Assembly: GCF_014196715.1 (NCBI RefSeq)
Contig: NZ_JACIEF010000004.1
Span: forward strand, 310,001-374,000
Length of the DNA stretch: 64,000 nucleotides
Direction: 5' to 3'
DNA from: Pedobacter zeae
GTDB taxonomy: Bacteria > Bacteroidota > Bacteroidia > Sphingobacteriales > Sphingobacteriaceae
The notes under the pieces were generated by a model, which was not told the DNA's origin, did not search any database, and saw nothing but the letters and a program-made list of their open reading frames with translations. Both the position numbers and the translations under genes were made by a program. Positions 7,656 to 17,824 of the stretch are shown here, piece by piece (the stretch's first letter is position 1; every line of letters begins with the position of its first letter).

Positions 7656-10600
7656 ATGGAAAGCAATAAAAAATACTGGAAAGGCTTAGAGGAGTATAAC
7701 AATACGCCCGATTTTGTTAAGAATAACAAAAACGAATTCGCCGAGCCACTTCCAATAGAAGATGTTTTAAATGAAGCAGGGTTAAGTACCGTTACCCCAC
7801 GCCGCGACTTTTTAAAGGCGTTAGGTTTTGGTTTAGGTGCGGTTACATTAGCTGCCTGCCAAAGTACACCGTTAAAAAAATCTATTCCTTACCTGGTAAA
7901 ACCTGAGGAGGTAACTCCGGGTATTCCTAACTTCTATACTTCGAGCTTTAATGGCCAGAGTATCTTGGTTAAAACAAGAGAAGGACGTCCGATTAAAATT
8001 GAACCAAATCCTAATGCGGGACAATTTAACTGCGGTACGGATGCAAGAGCGCAGGCTTCGGTATTGGATTTATACGATGTATCTAAACTAAAAGCACCTG
8101 CTACCGTAAAAAATGGGCAGGTTGAAGAAACTACCTGGACTAAAATCGACAGCTTTGTAAAAGGCGAACTGGCAAAGGCACAGGCAGGTGGAAAGAAAAT
8201 CCGTATTGTATCATCTACGGTTAACAGCCCGTCAACAAATGCCGTAATTGCTGCTTTTGTGGCGAAATATCCTGCTGCTAAACTGGTGCAGTACGATGCA
8301 GTTTCTTACACAGGTATTATCCAGGCCAATCAGAACAGTTTCGGTAAAGCTGTTTTACCAAAATATAACTTTGATAAAGCCGATTTAATTGTAAGTTTCG
8401 GTGCCGATTTCTTAGGTACCTGGATCAGTGGTGAAGAGTTTACTGCTCAATACACCGCTAACCGTAACTACAAATCGTTAGAAAATAAAAAAATGAGCCG
8501 CCACATTCAGTTCGAAAGTGGAATGAGCTTAACAGGTACCAATGCAGATACCCGTGTTCCGGTTAAATTATCGGAAGAAGGTCCTGCTTTAATTGCTTTA
8601 TATAATGCAATTACAGGTGCAGCTTTACCAGGCGGAACGTTGGGTAACAACGCTACTGCCGATAAAGTAATTAAACTGGCAGCAAAAGAATTATTGCAAA
8701 ACAAAGGTAAAGGCCTTGTAGTTTGCGGTTCTAACGACGTTTCTACACAGATTTTGGTAAATGCCATTAACGCCGCTATCGGAAGTTATGGTACTACTAT
8801 CGATTTAGATAACCCTTGCTACTTATATGCTGGTAACGATGCCGAATTTAACGGCTTTGTTGCTGAAATGGGCCGTGGCGAAGTTGGTGCAGTTTTATTC
8901 TTAAACAGCAACCCGGCTTACGATGCAGCAAATGCAAAAGCATTTACGGATGCATTGGCGAAAGTGCCAGCGAAAATTTCTTTCGCAGACCGGGCTGATG
9001 AAACTGCTTCACTTTGTGATGCCATTGCGATTAACCATAACTACTTAGAATCTTGGGGTGATGCAAATGCTTACGAGGGATATTATTCTATCGTTCAGCC
9101 AACCATTAACCCGGTATTCAATAGCCGTCAGGCAGAAGAAAGTTTGTTAATCTGGGCTGATGCTCCTGTTAAAGATTACTACCAGTTTGTACGCAGCAAC
9201 TGGGAAGCTAAGGTATTACCGGCTGCCGGTCTTAAATGGGATCAGGTTTTAGAAAAAGGTGTGGTAACTACCACTGCTAAAACAGCTGGAGCCTACAGCT
9301 TTACTTTATCATTAAATGCTGTAGCAACTTCAATCATCAATAGCAGCAAAAGCCTTGCAAAAGGTGGCGATCAGTTAGAGTTACAGGTTTACGAAAATGT
9401 ACCGATGCGTGATGGTAAAAATGCCAACAATGCTTTCTTACAGGAATTACCTGATCCGGTATCAAAAGTAACCTGGGATAACTTTGTTGCGCTTGCACCT
9501 AAAACTGCTGAAAAATTAAAAGTTAAAGAATTTGATGTTGTTGCTGTTAAAGGTAGCAATGGATATTCGGTAGAGCTTCCGGTGTTGATCCAGCCAGGAC
9601 AAGCACAGGGAACAGCCTCTATCGCTTTAGGTTATGGCCGTCAGAAAGCGGGTAAAGCAGGAAACGATGTAGGTAAAAATGCTTTCCCTTTCATTTCTTT
9701 CGTAAACGGAACCATGCAATATGCTACTAATGTAACCATCAGCCCAACAGGCGGTTACTATGAGCTTGCACAAACACAGACTCACCACTCTTTCGAGGGC
9801 CGTGCCGTGATTAAAGAAGCTACTTTTAAGGAGTACTTGAAAAATCCTGGGGCAGGTAACGAGAAAGGCGAGCATAAAGATTACGACCTTTGGGATCAGT
9901 ATGAAAAACCAGGTAACAACTGGGTAATGGCAATCGATTTGAATGCTTGTACTGGTTGTGGTTCTTGTATTGTTGCCTGTAACGTAGAAAACAACATTCC
10001 GGTTGTAGGCCGTGATGAGGTTCGCCGTCGCCGTGAGATGCACTGGATCCGTATCGACCGTTACTATAGCTACGAAACACCTGCTGGTGACGTAACCAAA
10101 GAAAAAGAAATCGCTAAGTTGGAAGACCTTGATCATGTTTCTGTGGTTCACCAACCAATGTTATGCCAGCACTGTGATCATGCACCTTGCGAAACCGTTT
10201 GTCCGGTATTGGCTACCGTACACTCTTCAGATGGTTTAAACCACATGGCTTATAACCGTTGCGTAGGTACACGTTACTGTGCAAACAACTGTCCGTACAA
10301 AGTACGCCGTTTCAACTGGTTCAATTACTGGAACGATTCGCGTTTCGATAACTATTTAAATAACGAGTTTACCCAATTGGTTTTAAACCCTGATGTAACT
10401 ACACGCTCACGCGGTGTAATGGAGAAATGCTCAATGTGTATCCAACGTATACAAGGTGGCAAGTTACAGGCTAAATTGGAAAAACGTCCATTAAAAGATG
10501 GCGATATTAAAATGGCTTGTCAAGAAGCTTGTTCAGCAAATGCGATCATATTTGGTGATTCAAACGATCCTAATTCAGAGGTTTCAAAAGCATTACGTTC

Positions 10601-10697
10601 TGAGCGTATCTACTACGTATTGGAAGAAATCAATGTGAAACCAGGTATCGGATATATGACTAAAATTAGAAATACAGATACAAAAGTACAAGCGTAA
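7656..10697 (+). CDS. actB: Alternative Complex III subunit ActB, molybdopterin-oxidoreductase-like iron-sulfur protein
   Basis: A 1,013-residue iron-sulfur subunit of ACIII. A twin-arginine leader with lipobox is visible (RRDFLKALGFGLGAVTLAAC, Arg49-Arg50, Cys68), so it is a Tat-exported lipoprotein on the periplasmic face. Residues about 75-730 resemble the molybdopterin oxidoreductase fold; described ActB proteins bind no molybdenum there. The C-terminal ~250 residues are a ferredoxin-like domain with four Cys clusters: CTGCGSCIVACN, CQHCDHAPCETVC, CVGTRYCANNCPYK, and CSMC followed by CQEAC. These would hold three [4Fe-4S] and one [3Fe-4S] cluster by analogy with the Flavobacterium complex. 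The fused B1+B2 form is usual in this phylum. 48 nt after actA. Confidence 0.95.
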   Translation: MESNKKYWKGLEEYNNTPDFVKNNKNEFAEPLPIEDVLNEAGLSTVTPRRDFLKALGFGLGAVTLAACQSTPLKKSIPYLVKPEEVTPGIPNFYTSSFNGQSILVKTREGRPIKIEPNPNAGQFNCGTDARAQASVLDLYDVSKLKAPATVKNGQVEETTWTKIDSFVKGELAKAQAGGKKIRIVSSTVNSPSTNAVIAAFVAKYPAAKLVQYDAVSYTGIIQANQNSFGKAVLPKYNFDKADLIVSFGADFLGTWISGEEFTAQYTANRNYKSLENKKMSRHIQFESGMSLTGTNADTRVPVKLSEEGPALIALYNAITGAALPGGTLGNNATADKVIKLAAKELLQNKGKGLVVCGSNDVSTQILVNAINAAIGSYGTTIDLDNPCYLYAGNDAEFNGFVAEMGRGEVGAVLFLNSNPAYDAANAKAFTDALAKVPAKISFADRADETASLCDAIAINHNYLESWGDANAYEGYYSIVQPTINPVFNSRQAEESLLIWADAPVKDYYQFVRSNWEAKVLPAAGLKWDQVLEKGVVTTTAKTAGAYSFTLSLNAVATSIINSSKSLAKGGDQLELQVYENVPMRDGKNANNAFLQELPDPVSKVTWDNFVALAPKTAEKLKVKEFDVVAVKGSNGYSVELPVLIQPGQAQGTASIALGYGRQKAGKAGNDVGKNAFPFISFVNGTMQYATNVTISPTGGYYELAQTQTHHSFEGRAVIKEATFKEYLKNPGAGNEKGEHKDYDLWDQYEKPGNNWVMAIDLNACTGCGSCIVACNVENNIPVVGRDEVRRRREMHWIRIDRYYSYETPAGDVTKEKEIAKLEDLDHVSVVHQPMLCQHCDHAPCETVCPVLATVHSSDGLNHMAYNRCVGTRYCANNCPYKVRRFNWFNYWNDSRFDNYLNNEFTQLVLNPDVTTRSRGVMEKCSMCIQRIQGGKLQAKLEKRPLKDGDIKMACQEACSANAIIFGDSNDPNSEVSKALRSERIYYVLEEINVKPGIGYMTKIRNTDTKVQA

Positions 10698-10723
10698 GCT
10701 TTAGCATAAAGAAAATACAAATT

Positions 10724-12196
10724 ATGTCAGGACATAACGAATCAATACTTAGAGAACCATTAATTACCGGTGATAATATCACGTATGCTAAAATTACGGA
10801 TGATATTTTGATGCCGGTAGAAAACAAGCCAAACAAAGCTTGGTGGATTGGTTTCATCGTTGCCTCATTAGGTGCGCTACTTTGGGTTGTGGCAGTAAGC
10901 TACACTTTTTGGAACGGTATCGGATCTTGGGGTTTAAATAAAACAGTAGGTTGGGCATGGGATATCACCGGTTTCGTATGGTGGGTAGGTATTGGTCACG
11001 CCGGAACACTTATTTCGGCCGTACTTTTACTCTTCCGTCAGAACTGGCGTAACTCGATCAACCGTTCGGCAGAGGCGATGACGATCTTCGCCGTAATCTG
11101 TGCCGCAACTTACGTTGTATCGCACATGGGCCGCCCTTGGTTAGCGTATTGGGTATTACCTTTACCAAACCAGTTCGGTTCACTTTGGGTAAACTTTAAC
11201 TCACCATTGGTGTGGGATATGTTTGCGATCTCTACCTATTTCTCTGTATCATTATTATTCTGGTACACAGGTTTATTGCCGGATATCGCAACCATCCGCG
11301 ACCGTGCAGTAGGTACACGCAGAAAAATTTATTCAATCTTTTCATTTGGCTGGAGCGGAAGCGTTAAAACATGGCAGCGTTTCGAAGCGGTGTCGTTAAT
11401 CTTAGCCGGTATCTCTACACCACTTGTACTTTCGGTACACACCATTGTATCAATGGACTTTGCAACTTCGGTAATTCCTGGATGGCACACTACCATCTTC
11501 CCTCCATATTTCGTGGCCGGGGCGATCTTCTCAGGTTTTGCGATGGTATTAACCCTATTATTGGTGGCACGTAAAGTATTGGGTCTGGAGAACTACATCA
11601 CCATGTTCCACATCGAGTCGATGAACAAAATCATCATCTTAACCGGATCAATTGTAGGTGTGGCTTATTTAACAGAGTTCTTCATTGCCTGGTATTCAGG
11701 TTCTGAATATGAGTCATATGCATTCGTTAACCGTTCTACAGGTCCTTACTGGTGGTCGTACTGGATGATGATGACCTGTAACGTAATCTCACCACAGTTA
11801 TTATGGTTCAAAAAGATCCGTTTAAGCATTAAAGCGACCTGGATTTTATCAATCGTAGTAAACGTGGGGATGTGGTTTGAGCGTTTCGTAATTATCGTAA
11901 CTTCATTACACCGCGATTACATCCCTTCAAGCTGGGCGATGTTTTATCCAACCTGGGTTGATATCAGTGTATTCGTAGGTTCAATCGGATTATTCTTTAC
12001 TTTATTCTTATTGTTCTTAAGGGTATTGCCATCAATTGCTATTGCAGAGGTAAAAATCATTCTTAAATCGGCTTCAGAACAGGCTAAGAAAAAGATTATT
12101 GAAGAAGGTTCAGAAAAACCTGAATACATTAACGAGTATATTGAATCGTTAGAAAAATTTGATAGTGTTAAACAAGAAGATTACGCAAAAATATAA
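10724..12196 (+). CDS. actC: Alternative Complex III subunit ActC, NrfD/PsrC-like membrane protein
   Basis: A 490-residue polytopic membrane subunit of the NrfD/PsrC family with about ten hydrophobic helices (for example WWIGFIVASLGALLWVVAVS, LFWYTGLLPDIATI, ATWILSIVVNVGMWFERFVI). In ACIII this subunit binds menaquinol near the periplasmic side and passes electrons to the ActB clusters. The conserved WWVGIGHAGTLISA helix and the WFERFVI segment are typical. The ~50-residue C-terminal tail is charged and cytoplasmic. Followed after only 2 nt by actD. Confidence 0.94.
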   Translation: MSGHNESILREPLITGDNITYAKITDDILMPVENKPNKAWWIGFIVASLGALLWVVAVSYTFWNGIGSWGLNKTVGWAWDITGFVWWVGIGHAGTLISAVLLLFRQNWRNSINRSAEAMTIFAVICAATYVVSHMGRPWLAYWVLPLPNQFGSLWVNFNSPLVWDMFAISTYFSVSLLFWYTGLLPDIATIRDRAVGTRRKIYSIFSFGWSGSVKTWQRFEAVSLILAGISTPLVLSVHTIVSMDFATSVIPGWHTTIFPPYFVAGAIFSGFAMVLTLLLVARKVLGLENYITMFHIESMNKIIILTGSIVGVAYLTEFFIAWYSGSEYESYAFVNRSTGPYWWSYWMMMTCNVISPQLLWFKKIRLSIKATWILSIVVNVGMWFERFVIIVTSLHRDYIPSSWAMFYPTWVDISVFVGSIGLFFTLFLLFLRVLPSIAIAEVKIILKSASEQAKKKIIEEGSEKPEYINEYIESLEKFDSVKQEDYAKI

Positions 12197-12198
12197 CA

Positions 12199-12735
12199 AT
12201 GAGTGATATCAAATATATTTTAGGCAGCTTTGGCGATCCTGATGAAATGATGCACGGCATCGAAAAGCTTCAGGAAAATAACATCAGCATCTATGATGTA
12301 TATACCCCAATGCCTATACACGGAATAGAAGCCAAATTAGGAATTAAAAGATCAAGGATTGATATCGCAGCGTTTTGCTTTGGTATTACCGGTACCTGCT
12401 GTGCATTCGCTTTGATTTATTTCTGCGCAGTAATTGATTGGAGAGTAAACATTGGTGGTAAACCATCGTTCGCATTGCCGGATTTTGTGCCGATAATGTT
12501 CGAGCTTACCGTATTGTTCTGTGCTTTCGGTATGGTATTAACGTATTATGCATCTACCCACTTATTTCCGGGCAGAGCGCCCCGCGTAATGGATTTAAGG
12601 GCAACCGATGACCGCTTTGTAATTGCGATTGATGCAAAAGACAATGCAGAACACACTGTAATTGATGGTTTATTAAAAGGTGCAGGTGCTTTAGAAGTAA
12701 AGTATAATGAAAGGAAGTACGTTAGCTATGAATAA
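12199..12735 (+). CDS. actD: Alternative Complex III subunit ActD (DUF3341)
   Basis: A 178-residue DUF3341 protein. The N-terminal half is a soluble ferredoxin-like fold (YILGSFGDPDEMMHGIEKLQ), followed by two membrane helices (about 55-77 and 98-120) and a soluble C-terminal segment with a second similar half (DDRFVIAIDAKDNAEHTVID). ActD is a small membrane subunit of ACIII with no cofactor. The gene starts 2 nt after actC and its end overlaps the actE start by 8 nt, which indicates tight translational coupling. Confidence 0.93.
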   Translation: MSDIKYILGSFGDPDEMMHGIEKLQENNISIYDVYTPMPIHGIEAKLGIKRSRIDIAAFCFGITGTCCAFALIYFCAVIDWRVNIGGKPSFALPDFVPIMFELTVLFCAFGMVLTYYASTHLFPGRAPRVMDLRATDDRFVIAIDAKDNAEHTVIDGLLKGAGALEVKYNERKYVSYE

Positions 12736-13312
12736 GAATAAATTTGTTTACACGTCGTTTTTAGCTATTGCTTTTGCAGTTACCTTTTCGGCCTGTAGAG
12801 ATAAACGCAGTACTGGTTTAGAATATGCCAGGAACATGTATGATCCGATTGCTTATAACCCGGATCAGCCAAATAAAAATTTTAAAGACGGTAAAACTGC
12901 ACAGTTGCCACCTGCACATACCAAACCGGTAGGATTTACCGAGTACGATGAGTATCCTAACACAAAAGAAGGATATGAAGCAGCAGGTGTAAGCATGGTG
13001 AACCCTTTACCGGTTGATACCATTAACTTGGCACAGGGACAACACTTGTTTAAAGTGTTCTGCAGCCCTTGCCATGGTGAAAAAGGCGATGGACAAGGAC
13101 ACTTGGTTAAAATTGAGAAATTTAGTGGTGTACCTTCTTACTTCTCCGGAAGTTCGTCAAGAGGTGGAGAGATGAAAGCGCTTACTGCCGGTAAAATCTA
13201 CCACACCATTACCTACGGTGTAAATAACATGGGTTCGCATGCATCACAAATCTCTCCGACTGATCGTTGGAAAGTGGTGATGTATGTTCAGGAATTACAA
13301 AAACAACAATAA
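12728..13312 (+). CDS. actE: Alternative Complex III subunit ActE, monoheme cytochrome c lipoprotein
   Basis: The start is placed at ATG 12728, which gives MNKNKF and a lipoprotein signal peptide with lipobox TFSAC (Cys23); starting 21 nt earlier would only add residues before the signal. The 194-residue product is a periplasmic lipid-anchored monoheme cytochrome c (CSPCH at 112-116, followed by GEKGDGQG, and a probable axial Met in VNNMGSH). In ACIII this heme takes electrons from ActA and hands them to the oxidase. Overlaps actD by 8 nt. Confidence 0.93.
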   Translation: MNKNKFVYTSFLAIAFAVTFSACRDKRSTGLEYARNMYDPIAYNPDQPNKNFKDGKTAQLPPAHTKPVGFTEYDEYPNTKEGYEAAGVSMVNPLPVDTINLAQGQHLFKVFCSPCHGEKGDGQGHLVKIEKFSGVPSYFSGSSSRGGEMKALTAGKIYHTITYGVNNMGSHASQISPTDRWKVVMYVQELQKQQ

Positions 13313-13328
13313 GTAAAGCAGAATATAA

Positions 13329-14549
13329 ATGGGAACTCACAATATTAATTTTAGTGAACAGTTTGAGTTTACAGGTAAAGTAAAAACATTAAGCATAGTA
13401 GGCATCATCTTAGGAGTTGCTGCAATAGCTTACGGTTTCTTCGCGGGCGACAAAATAATGCACGAGCGTACTTTTGCTAACCTGTTGCTTATGGCATATT
13501 ACTTTGCATGCGTATGTATGTCGGGTACATTTTTCCTTGCTGTTCAATATGTAGCTCAAGCAGGTTGGTCTGCATCAATTTTACGTGTACCACAGGCCAT
13601 GGCAAAAACATTGCCAATAGCAGCTGTAATACTTATTGTAGTTATTTCAGCAGGTTTGTACTCACACAATTTATATCACCACTGGCATGCAGATGGTTTA
13701 ACCGTAGAGGGTAGCCCTAATTACGATGCCATTATTGCCGGTAAATCGGTATTCTTAAATGTACCTTTCTTCTTAGGTCGCCAGGTGGTGTTCTTAGGTA
13801 TCTACAGTATATTTTCGATCCTTTTTGTTAAGTTTTCTTATAATGAAGATTTAGCAGGTGGTTTAAATTCATACAGAAAGAGCTTTAAAAATGCTTGTAT
13901 CTTCTTGGTAATTTACGGTTTTACTACACCGGTATTTGCTTTTGATACCATCATGTCGTTAGAGGCGCACTGGTTCTCCACCATGTTTGGTTGGTATAAC
14001 TTTGCGGCAATGTGGGTGAGCAGCTTAGCCACTATCGCAGTTATCATCATCCTATTGAGAAGGGCAGGGTATATGCAATGGGTTAACAATAGCCATTTAC
14101 ATAACTTAGGCCAGTTTATCTTTGGTTTCTCTATCTTTTGGACTTATGTATGGTTTGCCCAGTTCCTGTTGATCTACTACGCAAACATGCCGGAAGAAAC
14201 TGTATATTTCTACAAACGCTTTGAATATTACAAATTCTGGTTCTTCTTAAACCTTGCCATGAACTTCTTAGCACCTGTATTATTGTTAATGGACAGGGAT
14301 AACAAAAGAACCGATGTTAAATTATTGTTCGTTTCAATCGTGGTATTGTTAGGTCATTGGGTAGATTACTACCAGATGATTATGCCGGGAACGGTAGAAG
14401 CACATAATGGTTTTGGCATTATTGAAATTGGTACTGCATTGGGTTTTGTTGGATTGTTTACCTTTACGGTTTTAACAGCACTGAGCAAAAAACCTTTAAT
14501 TGCGAAGAACCACCCATTATTACAAGAAAGTTTGCACCATCAGCTATAA
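13329..14549 (+). CDS. actF: Alternative Complex III subunit ActF, NrfD-like membrane protein
   Basis: A 406-residue polytopic membrane protein with about ten helices, related to ActC, but without its charged cytoplasmic tail. In the solved complexes ActF pairs with ActC through a pseudo-two-fold axis and is proposed to offer a proton path. Recognisable segments are LGRQVVFLGIYSIFSILFVK, MSLEAHWFSTMFGWYNFAAM and LGHWVDYYQMIMPG. Last act gene; the gap to the oxidase genes is 67 nt without a clear terminator, so one transcript is likely. Confidence 0.93.
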   Translation: MGTHNINFSEQFEFTGKVKTLSIVGIILGVAAIAYGFFAGDKIMHERTFANLLLMAYYFACVCMSGTFFLAVQYVAQAGWSASILRVPQAMAKTLPIAAVILIVVISAGLYSHNLYHHWHADGLTVEGSPNYDAIIAGKSVFLNVPFFLGRQVVFLGIYSIFSILFVKFSYNEDLAGGLNSYRKSFKNACIFLVIYGFTTPVFAFDTIMSLEAHWFSTMFGWYNFAAMWVSSLATIAVIIILLRRAGYMQWVNNSHLHNLGQFIFGFSIFWTYVWFAQFLLIYYANMPEETVYFYKRFEYYKFWFFLNLAMNFLAPVLLLMDRDNKRTDVKLLFVSIVVLLGHWVDYYQMIMPGTVEAHNGFGIIEIGTALGFVGLFTFTVLTALSKKPLIAKNHPLLQESLHHQL

Positions 14550-14616
14550 TGGTGGTAGGATAGAGCAAATATTTTAATTATTATAATTAGCAGTACGGCG
14601 TACTACTTTTAAGAAA

Positions 14617-15849
14617 ATGAGTTTAAGAAAGTTTATAACGAATAAAACGACCGCAGCTTTAGCAGTATTGATTACCGCTTTTGCAAACACTAGCGTATTT
14701 GCGCAAGATGCAGCAGCAGGTGCTGCCGCGGCACCGAAGGTTGATATGGGCGAGATTTATAAATCAGTAATATTTTATATACTGGCTTTTCTTGCCGTAT
14801 GTTTATTCATCGCAATTATTGGTAAGGCAATAAGGGTGTATGAATTAAGCCGCGAAGCACAAGGTAAACCTGTTGGCATTAACTGGAACAGGATCCACGC
14901 AAGTTTATTTGCCCTGTTTTTAGTGGTAGGTTTATATGGTGTATATTGGGAATATACCGTACATGGTGCTATGCTGCTTCCTGATGCAGCATCAGAACAT
15001 GGAAAGAAGATTGATAAAATGTTTAATTTAACATTAATCATCACTACAATCGTATTTGTAGTTACACACATCCTGTTATTCGGTTTTTCTTATATCTACA
15101 AATATTCTGCTAAAAGAAAAGCTTACTACTATCCGCATAACAATACCATCGAAAAAATCTGGACCATCATTCCGGCCTTGGTGTTAACAGTATTGGTATT
15201 GATGGGTTTCTTAACCTGGAGATCAATTTTCTTCAAAACCGAAGATCCTAAAAATAAACCTTTACAGATCGAAGTTACTTCAGAGCAGTTCAAGTGGTCT
15301 ATCCGTTATCCCGGAGCTGACGGTGTGGTTGGTGCTAAAAACTATAAGTTAACTACAGCTACCAATCCTTTGGGTATCGATTTCAAGGATTTGAACTCCC
15401 GCGATGATGAGATGGCAGATGAAATGGTAATTCCAGTTGGAAAACCGGTAAAACTGATCTTAACCAGTAAAGATGTAATTCACAGTTTTTATATGCCGCA
15501 TTTTAGGGTACAGTTAAATACCGTGCCGGGTATGCGCGTTTTCTTTGAGTTTACGCCTACAAAAACTACTGCAGAAATGCAGCAGGAAACAAATGATCCT
15601 AACTTTAAGTACCTTTTCTATTGTGCCAAGATCTGTGGATCTGGTCACTACAACATGCAAAAGGTGGTACGTGTAGTTTCTGAGGCCGAGTATAAAACTT
15701 GGATAGCTGAACAGAAAACATACTTAAACGACGATTTAAGAAAACAATTTAATTTGCCAGTGGCACCTGCACCTGTAAAATCAGTAGCAGATTCAGTAGC
15801 TAACGATTCAGCTGCTGTGAAAACTAACCAAATGGCTTTAAATAAATAA
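14617..15849 (+). CDS. coxB: Cytochrome c oxidase subunit II (CuA subunit)
   Basis: A 410-residue subunit II of a heme-copper oxidase, the entry point of electrons from the cytochrome. The signal peptide ends near VFAQ. Several helices follow (about 50-70, 90-112, 138-160 and 185-205), more than the two of classical subunit II. The periplasmic cupredoxin domain has the CuA ligands: His in VIHSFYMPHF, then CAKICGSGHYNM giving Cys, Cys, His and Met. The position that is Glu in the classical CSELCG motif is Lys here; Cu binding uses its backbone, but the side-chain Mg/Mn ligand is lost. The C-terminus is Ala/Val-rich and charged. Followed after 23 nt by coxA. Confidence 0.94.
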   Translation: MSLRKFITNKTTAALAVLITAFANTSVFAQDAAAGAAAAPKVDMGEIYKSVIFYILAFLAVCLFIAIIGKAIRVYELSREAQGKPVGINWNRIHASLFALFLVVGLYGVYWEYTVHGAMLLPDAASEHGKKIDKMFNLTLIITTIVFVVTHILLFGFSYIYKYSAKRKAYYYPHNNTIEKIWTIIPALVLTVLVLMGFLTWRSIFFKTEDPKNKPLQIEVTSEQFKWSIRYPGADGVVGAKNYKLTTATNPLGIDFKDLNSRDDEMADEMVIPVGKPVKLILTSKDVIHSFYMPHFRVQLNTVPGMRVFFEFTPTKTTAEMQQETNDPNFKYLFYCAKICGSGHYNMQKVVRVVSEAEYKTWIAEQKTYLNDDLRKQFNLPVAPAPVKSVADSVANDSAAVKTNQMALNK

Positions 15850-15872
15850 TATTAAGCAGGAGCGAACGAATT

Positions 15873-17753
15873 ATGTCAACAATAGCATTACACGACGAAC
15901 ACAATCACGATCACGCTGATCATGGGCATCATAAAGAGACTTTGATTTCAAAGTATATCTTTAGTATGGATCATAAAATGATTGCTAAGCAATTTTTAAT
16001 TACCGGTATTATCATGGCGGTAATTGCAATGGGCTTATCAATTTTATTCCGTATTCAATTGGCATGGCCAGATAAAAACTTCCCATTCTTAGAAACCTTT
16101 TTAGGAAAATGGGCAGAGGGTGGCCGTATCAAACCTGATTTTTACCTGGCTTTGGTAACCATTCACGGTACCATCATGGTATTCTTTGTACTAACTGCTG
16201 GTTTAAGTGGTACTTTTAGTAACTTACTTATTCCACTTCAGGTAGGGGCAAGAGATATGGCTTCGCCATTCCTGAACATGCTTTCTTATTGGTTCTTTTT
16301 CCTGGCATGTGTGGTAATGATGTCGTCGTTTTTCATCCAAACCGGACCTGCTTCGGGTGGTTGGACAGTTTATCCGCCACTATCCGTTGTCGCTAAAGCT
16401 ATGCCGGGTTCGGGTTTAGGTATGACGCTGTGGTTAGTAAGTATGGTACTTTTCGTAGCCTCATCTTTAATGGGAGGTATCAACTACGTAAGTACAATTT
16501 TAAACATGCGTACCAAAGGTATGGACCTTTGGAAAATGCCGTTAACCATCTGGGCTTTCTTCCTGACTGCTATTTTAGGTATCTTATCGTTCCCTGTTCT
16601 TGTGGCTGGGGTAGTGTTAATGGTATTCGACCGTAGTTTCGGAACCAGTTTCTATTTATCAGATATTGTTATCGGTACCGATATTTTACCAAATGAGGGT
16701 GGTTCTCCGATTTTATGGCAACATTTATTTTGGTTCTTAGGTCACCCTGAGGTATATATTGTAATTATGCCTGCATTGGGTATTTCGTCTGAGGTAATCT
16801 CCGTAAACTCGCGTAAACCGATCTTCGGTTACCACGCAATGGTTTACTCACTTATCGGTATCACTGTATTATCGTTCATTGTTTGGGGTCACCACATGTT
16901 TGTAACCGGTATGAATCCATTACTGGGTGGGGTATTTATGATCACCACATTGATCATTGCGGTACCATCGGCAGTAAAAACCTTTAACTATTTAGCTACA
17001 TTATGGCGTGGTAACATCCGTTTCACTCCGGCTATGTTATTCGCTATCGGTTTGGTTTCATTCTTTATATCTGGTGGTTTAACCGGTATCTTCTTAGGAA
17101 ATGCATCTTTGGATATTAACTTGCACGATACTTATTTTGTTGTTGCTCACTTCCACCTGGTAATGGGTTCGGCAGCAATTTTCGGTATGCTTGCCGGTGT
17201 TTACCATTGGTTCCCTAAAATGTTTGGAAGAATGATGAATGCTAAATTAGGATACCTGCATTTCTGGTTAACTTTTATTGCAGCTTACCTGGTATTTTTC
17301 CCGCTACACTTCTTAGGTTTAGATGGTGTACCTCGTCGTTACTATGCATTTACGGAGTTCGAATTTATGAAGAAATGGTTGACAGTAAACGTGTTTGTAA
17401 CCTGGGCAGCTATTATGGCAGCACTTGCGCAGGTAGCATTCCTTTTCAATTTCTTCTACTCGATCTTTAAAGGGAAAGTATCTCCTCAAAACCCTTGGGA
17501 AGCCAATACATTAGAATGGACAGCACCTGTTGAGCATCTACATGGTAACTGGCCAGGAGAAATTCCAACAGTTTACAGATGGCCTTACGATTATAGCAAG
17601 CCAGGACATGATGCAGACTTTATTCCTCAAACTGTACCTTTCTCTCAAACCATGAGCTCTAACTTGCCTCATGATTTTGAAGGAAATGAAGAAGCGGAAA
17701 AAATCCAGCGGGATTGGGAATTGGCTAATCCTGTGCCAGAAAATAAAGGCTAG
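15873..17753 (+). CDS. coxA: Cytochrome c oxidase subunit I (A1-type heme-copper oxidase)
   Basis: The 626-residue catalytic subunit that reduces oxygen and pumps protons. The His-rich N-terminus (HDEHNHDHADHGHHKE) precedes about twelve helices. Catalytic motifs are visible: a low-spin heme His in VTIHGTIMVFFVLTAG, the CuB/Tyr motif WFLGHPEVY (His-Tyr crosslink, and the Glu that marks A1-type oxidases), HHMFVTGM with two CuB histidines, and HDTYFVVAHFHLVMG with the heme ligands. The His-rich tail before the first helix could bind metal, but this is inference. Followed by a hairpin and then the heme A synthase gene. Confidence 0.97.
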   Translation: MSTIALHDEHNHDHADHGHHKETLISKYIFSMDHKMIAKQFLITGIIMAVIAMGLSILFRIQLAWPDKNFPFLETFLGKWAEGGRIKPDFYLALVTIHGTIMVFFVLTAGLSGTFSNLLIPLQVGARDMASPFLNMLSYWFFFLACVVMMSSFFIQTGPASGGWTVYPPLSVVAKAMPGSGLGMTLWLVSMVLFVASSLMGGINYVSTILNMRTKGMDLWKMPLTIWAFFLTAILGILSFPVLVAGVVLMVFDRSFGTSFYLSDIVIGTDILPNEGGSPILWQHLFWFLGHPEVYIVIMPALGISSEVISVNSRKPIFGYHAMVYSLIGITVLSFIVWGHHMFVTGMNPLLGGVFMITTLIIAVPSAVKTFNYLATLWRGNIRFTPAMLFAIGLVSFFISGGLTGIFLGNASLDINLHDTYFVVAHFHLVMGSAAIFGMLAGVYHWFPKMFGRMMNAKLGYLHFWLTFIAAYLVFFPLHFLGLDGVPRRYYAFTEFEFMKKWLTVNVFVTWAAIMAALAQVAFLFNFFYSIFKGKVSPQNPWEANTLEWTAPVEHLHGNWPGEIPTVYRWPYDYSKPGHDADFIPQTVPFSQTMSSNLPHDFEGNEEAEKIQRDWELANPVPENKG

Positions 17754-17775
17754 TTAAAGCTTTAAATTAAATTTT

Positions 17776-17824
17776 AAAAGGGGTATCTGATTAAGTTTCT
17801 GCTTATCCGGATACCCTTTTCATC
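17776..17824 (+). terminator. Hairpin after coxA
   Basis: aaaaggggtatc (17776-17787) pairs, with one bulged G, with ggataccctttt (17809-17820). The T run is only four long, so it may be an attenuator that lowers expression of the downstream assembly genes relative to the structural subunits. Confidence 0.5.
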
